Assembly (NCBI GenBank): GCA_013399855.1
Contig: VXAY01001316.1
Location: forward strand, 348,680 to 412,679
Reading direction: 5' to 3'
Source of the DNA: Oxyruncus cristatus
Taxonomy: Eukaryota > Chordata > Aves > Passeriformes > Cotingidae
Length of the DNA stretch: 64,000 nucleotides
The notes under the pieces were generated by a model. That model was not told the DNA's origin, made no database searches, and saw only the letters and a program-made list of their open reading frames with translations. Shown here in pieces: positions 54,091 to 64,000 of the stretch (position 1 is the first letter of the stretch; each line of letters opens with the position of its first letter). Position numbers and translations under genes: made by a program.

Positions 54091-57000
54091 ATACCTTTTG
54101 TTTTCCAAATTGCAAACCTATTTTTGAAGATTTGAGAACAAGTTTTCAAGCATAAGGAGTTCATTTGCTCCCATCACGACAGTCAGCTGCTGATACCATG
54201 CTTTTTTTAATTGCACACAGGCCACGGATTCCCAAAATCCACACACAGCATACGCACAGATCACAGTCATACATCATCATTTACAGCTTGGCAACTCGAA
54301 GTCAAGCAGCACCAAGGGCTGAGAGTGCACTTTAATGAACGCTCTGGCCTGCCAGGACTGACCCAGCCACCCCAGGAGCCCAGCTCCTCCACCACACCAC
54401 TGCCAGTGGAGGGATCCAGGGCAGGAAGATGACACGGCTGTCTTTCAGAAGAATATTTTCCAGAACAATGTCACTATGCATTTAAATCCTCATCTTTGCT
54501 TTCTCGAGGCTGGGTTGCCAGCAAACATCTCTGAACTCCGCAGCCTGCCCCGAAAATCACCATATGTCAAGCTTGGCAGTTACTCATTTCATCCTCCACA
54601 AGATGTGGAAGAGGAACTCAGCCAAGCAGGGGTGGGCAGAGGCTTTCCCAGAAACCCTAAACTCCAAAAAGCTTTCAAGGCTGCCCAGGAGAAGTAGCAG
54701 CTTCCAACTCAAGGTCCAGCTAAGGGGTGTGGAGAAGGTCTGGCTTGAATGAAGGTTGGGGAAGAGCAATCATTTGCTTTTCAACATCCACCTCATCACC
54801 ACCCAGGAGCACATGGCAAAGCAGATGAAGGCTGAAGGTCAGGTGCCTGAAGCCCCTCTATGCCTTGTCATGCAGTTGGGTGGCTTTGGCACAAAGTGGG
54901 AACAGCAGCATGACGTCATGGACTCCTTGGGTGGAGACCAGCTGGCTTGGACAACCACCTCACCAGCCAAGAGAGTCAGGAGGATCCAGAATCCCAACCC
55001 ATCACATATCCCAGAGGAGCACAGAGTCTCAAGGATAAACCAAACATTATTGGGTAGTGATGTCAACAACTTACTACTTTTCCACTACTTTTCTGCAGCT
55101 CACTTCTTGGTCAACCATCCACGTACCCGGACTGGCTGCACGTGGTGTGCTCCAGCCAGGCTCAGTGGAAGTGAGCTTTCCCGAGAGAAGGACATCCTGC
55201 CAGGAGCTCTTCTCTTGGGAAACCTGATCTCCATCACACTACCAGAAAGCAAGCAACTCCAAAAGGAGGTGAAAAGAATAATAAACAAGAGCAGTGCTTG
55301 AGATTTCGCAGACAAGGGCCATTGAAGCCTAACAAGTTCCATGGAAGTGGGCTCCTTATCAGCTGGGATTCCCTTGGAAATTATTGCCTCTAAATACAGA
55401 ATTAGTCACCTGAGAAGATAGAGCAGCCCTAAACATCAGTAGCATCTGCAATTACATGTTAGGATGAATCAGGAGGACACACAGTCTCCCTGCCTGGATA
55501 CACAGGACACTGGCCTGTGGGCTTGCAGGGGATCTCCCCAGCACTGGGCTCACACGTGTCTTACAGGAGCTCTCCTTCCCCGCTGGAGTTATTTTGCTTT
55601 CCCCCAGGGTGGCACCGCCTATGAGGAAAACTCTAAAAATCAAAACATTTATCCTGCATTTCCCTACACACCAGCACTTCTTGAGAGATTGAGGATGAGT
55701 CACTGTCTTGGACCACGTCCTCCAGAAAAGCTTCGCGCTCGCTACAAAAACACACGTCTCGTAGAGCCCTAAATCTGAAATGCCAGCCATGCTGTCAGAG
55801 AGCCCTCGCGCCCAGAGATGCACCTGGCCTCGTCCAGCTCCCATTTACTAGATCTTATTTTAAAATGTCAGAGGGATTCTGCTGAGCCACAAACATGACA
55901 GACTGCTCAGACACCGAGCAAGCACCGCCGGGGCACCCCTTCCCCCAGGCACCACTGCTCCCAGCGCAGCCGAGCGCCCGGTGTTTCCCCCAGACACCCA
56001 AATCTGGGGGAAAAAACCTCACTTTTCATCCCAGCACAGAACAGCTTCAGCCAGATTGATCCTGCGTTTTTAAAGGCAGCATCTGACAGGTACTAAAACC
56101 TCTAGAGGGGCCAGCTGAAAATCTCATGAGTAAGTAAGAACTTAAAAATAGCATTTCTGGCCCATGGATGCACCCTGAAGATCGCTGTGCAATTGGGACC
56201 TCGGGGGGAGAGAAGGGAAAGCTGCGGGGCGAGAGCGGAATCACACAGGGATGCTCCGGCTGCCGCTGGAGGTGACGAGCGCACCCGCAGCTGCCGGAGC
56301 ACAGCCGAGGGGAGGAGGTGGAAATATTGAGCCTCAAACGAGGCAAACTGCAAAAGCTCGTCGGCAAGCGGCCCCTGCATCACTCCCCCAGCCCGGCGCC
56401 GGCTGCTGTGCCGAGCAGCGTCTCCCCGGTTTTTGCACCATATGGAGTCAGCTCGCGAGTGCAAACGAGGCAAAGGGAAATAAATCTGTGCCACTCCGGC
56501 ACCACACTGGGACATGGATGGGCTGGGAGAAGGCTCTGCCTGCATCCCCTGGGGATGCCTTGGCAAAGAGCACTGTCACCTGCCCAGTGCTCCCCACCAT
56601 CCGGCTCCACACGTGGGCAGGGGGACGTGGCAAAGCCAACAGGTCCATTGGAAAGGGCAGAGCACTCCATGAGCAGACCCTGATGGGTTTTTCGCTCTGG
56701 TCCCACATCCAAATGCCTCTTCCTAAAATGCCCTGGAGACCCATCCCGCGCTCTCTCAGCTTTGCCTTTTTTTTTTTTGCCCTTTTCCACTTTCGGATTT
56801 GGACAAAACAGCCAATGGCTGGGATCTACAACTATCCTGCATCCTACCCAAAAAACTTTCCCATCAGACTGAGCCATCTTTAGGTACATTCACACCCACA
56901 GCTGGTCTGGTGTGTAAACAACATGCGTTTGCCAAGATTTGCAAACACCCTTTCACACGAGGTGCCAGTGGGGCTGTGTTAAATCCTTGTCCAAATTCAC

Positions 57001-60000
57001 CGACAGCTACCAGTGACTGCAGTCACCCCCTTGGAAGATGCTCTTCCTCAAGAGGGGCTCCAGGATCCCTCATTGTAAGCTCTTGGTGCATCATCCAAAC
57101 TGTTGCCTCCCCCAGCTCCTGCCAGCACGAAGGCAGCACCAGGAATCCCCCCACACCCGGAGCCTCTTCCGTGAAAAGGGAGGAAACACAAGCACTGCTC
57201 CAAGTCAACCTCAAACCACAAGGTTTTGCTCAGGGCCATTCTTAGGCCAAGCTTTTCCTACAAGCTGCAGCACCCAGCTGAGCTGCTGCGCGGCCACAGC
57301 TCCCACGGACCCTGGGAGGTGAGGAAGAGGAGGAAGAGGAGGATGCTGGCAGGAGGTGCTGTTGGCAGCAGGCCTGCCTGGCACAGCCCTGCCTCCAGCC
57401 CCAGTGCCTGCGCGGGTGCAAGCTGGGAAAAGGCTCCAGCACGAGCAGAGCCATCTGTGCGCCGGGAGCTGCGCCAAGGGCGGCTCAGGGATTACTTCCC
57501 CCCCTCCTCACCAGGACCGTCTCCTTCCTAAGTGCTGACTTACCACACAGGTGACACCTCACCAAAATCCTCCAGCATGGCTTGCAGGGAGGTAAGCATG
57601 GCAAAGTCCACCAGAAACACTCTGGTCACTGGCCAGCCCCTGGGAAGTGCCTACAATCCACCGCAGGAGAGGGATGGTCCCGGCACGGCTCCATTTCATG
57701 CAACACCAGCTCCGCTCATTTTTAAAGCGGTGCTGGTTGATGATAAAGTTCCCCTGAAGCTCATCTCCATACCCACCTCTTCTCCTGACGACGCTGACCC
57801 ATCCTCCCTGATTGTGGTTTCCTTGCTGAAATAAATCACTTTAAGTGCACATTGTGCTCTGGGTCTCATTACTGTTCATCATCTTCTGCGCAACGGAGCT
57901 GTCACAGCCTCGCAAACTCTGTCACCTGGGCGACACGGGAGCCACTTGGGAGGGCAGGAAGGTGGGGAGAAGGAGCATGCACTTGACAGGGTACCAGGAA
58001 CCCCCATCCCTCTCCTCCACAGCTTTAGGCCCCCCGCACCCCTCATGGCACAAAAGCTCAGGAGAACAAAAGCAAGAAGGTGCACCACACGTGCATGATG
58101 GGACTGGTGCACCAAGGACCCAGAAAGATGGCAGGAGGGATGGCAGATGCACCTTGATGGTCAAGAGGGTCTTCCTTCAATGAGGTATGTCCCCACAGAG
58201 AAACCTCCCCCAGAAGAGGCAGAAGAAACTCTCTCTCTTCCACAAATTTAGAGCAGAAACACCTAAAGGAGGGAAGAAGGAAGAGCCGGGCACAGGGGCA
58301 GCAAAAGGGTCATCAAACCTCCTCCTGGTGGATCCTAGGCAGTGCCACATTGAACTCCTCATCACAGATGGGTGCTTCCAACTGCAGGTTAATCCGGAAC
58401 AGAAGATCACGGTCACACTGCACACAGTAAATTAAAAGCTCTCCTGTGCCAAAACCCCGCAAAGACCCATCAGGCAACAGCAATGCAATGGCATCGTTTG
58501 TCTGTCACATCACTTTTGAAAGGCAAACCCTCAGAGAGAGAGAAAGGGAGCAATTAAGGCTGCCACTGATCTTGGAGTGTCCACAGAGACGGGTCTGTTG
58601 GGTTTTTATCAAGCACGGAGTGTAAGTACCATCAGCTTCCAGACGGCCAGAAGCCCTGTGAGGGGCTGGGACCTGCCTGGAATGAAAGGCCAACCGAGGC
58701 AGCAAGGAAGGAGGTGCTCATCCAGAGCCATGTGGCCGACACCCTGCACTTCAGCACGGCTCCCTGGGAAAAGAAGCTGCTTCCCACCATCACATTTGGG
58801 AGGGTGCAAAGGTTTGGGTTTCCCATCAAGCACACAACACCTACATAGACCCTTGAGCATGGCTGTGGAGAAGACACACTGCTGTCACACCTTCCATAAG
58901 GTCAACATCCACGCCTGTCTCAAACTCTCCATCCTACTTTCACAGGAAAACACCCCTCACTGCCCTGGCGACCACAGCAGAAGACCCCCTGAAATGTAAG
59001 TAGGACAAAAACAAAGGAGATGCAGGAGAAGATCCCCAGAGACACAGGAGGAGCGGACCCCTGGAGGTGCACACGCAGCGGGACATCCATCACTGCCAAG
59101 AAGGACTCCCCAGGTGGTCCCCCAGGCTTTGCTCGGCTCTCCCAGCCTCTCATCCCACCCCACCACCCCAAGCAGGCTGCTGCAGCCCGGAGACCCCCCG
59201 GCCCCCCCTCCTGGCCCAGGGCACTCGCACACATGTTCGCACACGCACGGAGCAGGAGGGGAAGCCGCGCCACAGAAATAACACAGGCACACAAACAAAA
59301 GAGCACAAGCCATTAATCTGGGTGAACCGGAGGAAATGAAATCATTATGTCTGCAGCTACAACATCCCGAGGAACAAATTTCCTGCCTGGATAATAAATG
59401 GATTCTTTTGTTTCACGTTGGCCCCAACCATGTGACTCTCTTGGCCTATTCCTCATCCAAAACATCTTGCTGTATAAATACCCAGACGGGTTTGAATTTC
59501 AGCTGCTAAAAATATGTTTTAATTATAATAATATATAATAATAATAACAAGAAAAAAAGTCTCTGCATCTACAGGCTCCCCTCGCCTCTTAAACAACCTC
59601 TGAAGGCTTTCCAGCAGGCAGGCAAGCAAACAAAAAGTCTCAAAGTTGCCAAAAGCAGCTGAACAGCACAAATACAGCCTTTGAAAGAACGAGCAAGGCA
59701 CCTGAAAGCAGCCCCAGGTGAATGTTTGCAATAAATAACCCCTGCCAGAAAGAGAAATGATGGGTGCTTGAGTATTTTAAGCGCCAATGGCCCAGAAGTA
59801 CCTCCTAAGTATCTCCCAGCAGCAGGATGGGGACCAAAGCCCCACAACACACCGATGACAGCTCCAACCTTAGGGCTGGGCAGGTTTGCTTCTGAGCCAG
59901 TTTTTCTTCTGGTGGCTCGCTGGAGCTTGGGATTTATCCCTTAGAGGGATGGGGAATGCAAGACCTGGCCTCCTCCGGCTTGGCAAGATGCTTGTCAGCT

Positions 60001-63000
60001 GTAGGTGTCTCAAGGGACGCAGACCTCTAGGAGAGCTGCGTGAGTTACTGGCTTCAACCACTCCTTCAATCTGCAACTCCATCAGATCACTCGGTTAAAA
60101 CCATTTTTGCATCTATCTACATCTTTTGCTTCTGATTTCAGCTTCCCCTCGCCCGCCTTCCCAGCTTTGCCAACACATCGCAAGCGCTGCAACGACTTTC
60201 AAAACAAGACGCGGTTTTGAAGCCAAACATCAAAGTGCCTTGGTGCAAAAAGTCTAAATTGTTTGGATGCTAAAGAGAGCCCTCCATGAACAGAAACAAG
60301 CTCAAAAATCCTTCCAAGCCAATGGGCAGCCAGAGGCAGAAGACACAACCAAGCCCACCATGCTCAACCACAGCTCTTACTCAGGGCTGGACTTGTTCTC
60401 CACCACCCCGAACATCCCAGCACCCCAAGGCACCATGTCTTTCTCCAGCTTCACACACGAGCAGAGGAAACCCTCCATGGTGCATCACACCAGCAAAGCC
60501 TTAATTTCATTTTCCTCTGTGGATCATCTTTAATTTCAATTATATTTTGGATGCTGGGGAAAGTGTCCAAGCACAGCTGCTGCCTCATTTCAGTCGCTTA
60601 TCACTGCTGTTTCTTCAAGGAAGGGGAGGGGGGGGAAAAAATTTTAAAAAAAAAAAAAAGGTCCTTGGAAACTAAATATTTACACACCCACGTAGGCTAA
60701 TCCCAGAAGATCCAAGGGTGGGAAGCCTATTTAAAAAAAACATCCCTAATTACTTTCCCATTTTAAAGGGAATAATCTGGCCATTAGCTCTAATGCTTTA
60801 CTTAAGTAATCACTTTTTTTTCAAGAGGAATAATCCGCTGGTGTGTGCACAGAGAGGACAGGGGGCTGAAAAAACATTTTTATACTCTTCCCTTGCTACA
60901 GCTGCTGGCAGTTGAGTGGCACAGAGGGGCTGGAGGTACAGGGGGCACTCAGGGGGTCATCACGTGCCACCCTTGGGAAGCCACCCCTGGAATGGGGACA
61001 AAGCCAGCTCAGGCAGTGATACCTCACTGGTCCCTGGATTGCACCACAAGGAAACCTCCTTTCTGAGAAAAAGGTGGGCTCTCGAGAAAACATGGGAAAG
61101 AAAAAATGGGAACAGAGCACCAAACACCTCAAAAGGCCATTGGTCACCTCACAACAACGCCCTGGCAAGTGCCCACATCACTCCCAGCAGCGCCAGGAGT
61201 GGGGAAGCACAGCAAGTTGCTACTGAAATACACTGATTTATCAATAGCATCTTTCAGTCCCTTTTTGCTGAGGTATTAACAAAACAATCCTCTTATCAGA
61301 CAGTGAAGCAGTTTCTGCTGGAAAAAAAATCTCAATCTGGACATGGGCATGCATGGAAGGACTTCCAAAGCCCCTCCCGTCATGGCAAAGCAAACAGTAG
61401 CAATTTGCTAACTGGCAATAGGCGTTATGCTGCTCAAGGAAAGGGTTGGCGTCCTCAGGATGGGGGAAAGTTTGATGATAAGACACGCACGGCGGATCAT
61501 TTAGAGAGATAAAACCGCGCTCGCTCTGCCGCAGCCAACTATTAAAAGTGGAGAATGTTATTTCAGGTAATAAAGAGCAAGACCTGAGGACCAGCCTGGG
61601 AATTCAAATTTACAACTTGTATCAAATTCATCTGCTGTAAAACTTCACCTAGTTTATAAGTTTCTCACCAACTTCATAAAACATGTTTTATTATTATTGT
61701 TTTCTGACTCTCCTGCCTTAATAAAATTCCTCTCCCAGCCTGTGTGGGTGTTGCATTATAAACATTTGCACTTTGATTCATTCAAGACTGCAGAAAGCTT
61801 TCAAGGTAACCTATTAGGAATACTTTAAATGGTTCAAAGACATCCCAGGTTCCCCTGAACACCGCAGAGCTTTAAAGAACAAAATAAAAACGTGCCTTGC
61901 CGCAGAGCCTCCTCCAAAAATCTGCTGGGCCCATGACTCAGGAGATGACATTTGGGAACAACCAAAGCACATACCACCCCTGTGGGGTCCAGAGTGGGAA
62001 AACACAGGAGTTATGGAGGCACATGGTAAGGCGGGTGCCCACCCATCGCTCCTCAAGCCCCACCAGCGGGGAGCCCTGGGGATGCTGCAAGTGGGTCCCA
62101 CTGGTGGGAGGCAGCTGGGCCATCTTCCCACAAGTTATGGACCAGGCTGTGCAAAAGCAGGGATTTCCCCATTCCCTGGAGTCCTGGCAAGAGGAGCCCA
62201 GCACTGGTACACAGAGCCTTCTCAAAGCAGCCCCTCTTCTCCGGCCTCATCCAAAGCCCATGGAAGTTAACAGCACCTTTCCACAGCCTTTGTCAGGCTC
62301 CGGAGCCGGGCTGTGAGTGCAGGAGCTCCCACGAGCACCCAACGGTGCACCCACTGCAGGAATAACCCACACATGGCACATGGAGCGAGAGTAAAGCTGA
62401 TCTTTAAACACTGAACACAATTAGCTCATGCCCTTACAGCTCCCACCAGCCAGCACCCACCTCCTCTCCTCCACAAGGTCGGCTGCAGCATCCCTGGGTC
62501 AGGGGGAGCACTGCCAGCTGATGGACAGAGTTCAGGAGGGCTTGACCCAACCTGGGGCCAAAGAAAAAGGCATTCATGCCTTTAATTCTTGTACAGCTGG
62601 CGCTTTTCTCTGTTTCACTGAGCAAGCCAGAGGCTACCTGGCACAACACATCACTCCCCAGGAGACATGGCATGGAGCTGATCCTCCTCTATTTTATGAC
62701 ACCAGAAATTACCCCTTTACAGCTCCAGCTCTGGTCCAAATGACATCACTTAGTGTGATCTCACAGTGCCTCTATTGAGAGCCTGATGCGCTCAAACGAT
62801 TTACACCCTCTACAGCAATTTCCTCTCAAGGGGCAAAGCATAGGCAGCAAAGGCCACGCATCTCCAAGAGACTTGCATGGAGCTTCTGGAGAGCTCCAGC
62901 CAAACCCCACGGGCTGGGGAGCAGCTCTGTGTGCCTTGGGTTTGCCTGCAGCCAGGTCACGCCCATAATTTCCATTATTAAATTAAAGATCACTGCCTTA

Positions 63001-64000
63001 AAAACAACCACAGCAGAAGTGCAGGGATGGAGCGACCACTGAAGGCACCTCCGTGCTGCTACAGACTGTGGGCAAACACCTCACCAGCTCCAACGGGTAC
63101 ATCACAGGAGGCAAAGGTCCTGGACTAGCCAAAAGCACTTTAAGAAGTACTTCTGACAGTACAATTCTGACAATTTTGTTATTTCCAAACACATTTGTTT
63201 CAAATGAAAAGCACAGCTAGCACCTAACGGAGCACTCCAAGAGCACCCCGCTCCTGTTCTGGCCCTATGTGTTCATCTTCTTCCTTGGGCATTTGGAAAT
63301 AGGAAGCTACAGGTGTTGGGTGAAAAATTAAAGTGCCCAGCCACCACTAAGGTCAGCCCCAGCCTGTCCCAGTACGTCAGGCTGTCTCCCTCCGAGCTCC
63401 CCCCATCCAGAGGGCAGGGCGACCAGAGCAGACCCACACAGCCGGCCCCGATCCCCTCCTGCCTCTGGAGGACGGTGTTTCCTTTTCCACTCTTCTGCCG
63501 AGTTCCTGGTTTGCCCGGGGAAGACGTAATTCACACCCCTTTGCCTCTTCCGGGTGATTTAATGTCTTTTGAGCAAAAAGCAATTATCCTCCTATCAACA
63601 GGACCCCATCGAGGACGATAATGAGGCGGCTCCAACCCCGCGGCTACGGAAGCGGCTGAAGCAAGCGGAGGCCTCGAGTAATCAAAGGCCCGTCCCTGGC
63701 CTCTGATTGCTAAAAAAGAAATCAAAAACCTCCATAAAACTTCAAACGGTGCCGTTCCCTGCTCCATCCCTCCACCTGTGGTGTGGGTTTTAGCCCCAGG
63801 AGACAGGGGACCAACACCAGCTGCGGGTCTGCCCCAGCTCTGGCAGCTGACTGTGTTCTGGGTGTCACTTGCTGGCTGTCACCCGCAGCACCCCACAAGG
63901 AGAGGACTCAGGGGACTGACCCTGTGCTCAAAGCAGACACAGCAGCCCTGTTTTCCCAGTCCCAGCCCCCACCACCCGAAATCGAGCCCAGGAGGCAACA

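Larger units (their letters stand above)
46881..64000 (-). other. EPHB1: EPHB1 intron 1 (partial), no exon 1 seen
   Basis: 17.1 kb upstream of exon 2. It contains CR1 fragments at 48101-48375 (minus) and 51985-52468 (plus), an A18 run at 47141-47158, a purine-rich tract at about 53858-54090 and an AT-rich (TAA)n-like stretch at about 59518-59550. I looked for a CpG-rich exon encoding a Met-started signal peptide and ending in phase 1 with GT, and saw none. The promoter is therefore probably beyond 64000. Confidence 0.7.

Noticed and set aside
46881..64000. Search for EPHB1 exon 1 (signal peptide, phase 1 end, GT donor)
   Set aside because: No minus-strand ATG followed by a hydrophobic stretch and a matching donor was found in CpG-rich context. 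The moderately GC-rich spots at 50500-50620, 56180-56450, 57280-57500 and 63400-63690 do not encode it.

Overview
The window is vertebrate nuclear DNA, most likely from a bird. It is intron-rich, the protein-coding exons are flanked by GT/AG splice sites, and at least thirteen truncated copies of CR1 (chicken repeat 1, the main avian LINE) are scattered through it on both strands. No bacterial, organellar or CRISPR-type feature is present.

One gene is recognisable: EPHB1, an Eph-family receptor tyrosine kinase, read on the minus strand. Fifteen coding exons, numbered 2 to 16 by the usual Eph gene structure, lie between 46880 and 4055. I placed each splice junction by reading frame and by the GT/AG dinucleotides. 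Together they give 2954 nt, which is 983 full codons plus a split first codon and a TGA stop. The signal-peptide exon (exon 1) was not found and probably lies beyond position 64000. In gene order the protein runs: ephrin-binding domain (exons 2-3), cysteine-rich region (exons 3-4), two fibronectin type III repeats (exons 5-7), transmembrane helix (exon 8), juxtamembrane segment with the two regulatory tyrosines (exons 9-10), tyrosine kinase domain (exons 10-14), SAM domain and short tail (exons 15-16). All key kinase residues are intact, so the gene looks functional. Residue numbers below count from the split Glu codon at the start of exon 2.

Layout on the plus strand: 1-3230 is the region downstream of the gene, with one CR1, a degenerate tandem repeat and a GC-rich patch. 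3231-4054 is the probable 3' UTR. 4055-9595 holds the densely packed kinase and SAM exons. 13346-24104 holds the membrane-proximal and extracellular exons. 24105-42320 is the large intron 3. 42321-43002 is the large ephrin-binding exon. 46816-46880 is exon 2. 46881-64000 is part of intron 1, with no exon seen.

Points most worth a second look: exon 6 seems to be 57 nt longer than in mammals and would add 19 residues to the second FN3 repeat; a 27-bp TG...CA palindrome is flanked by a perfect 5-bp direct repeat and looks like a collapsed LTR; a CR1 copy ends about 17 nt from the exon 11 acceptor; and intron 5 carries a 32-bp minisatellite. I did not find a wholly new system in this window.
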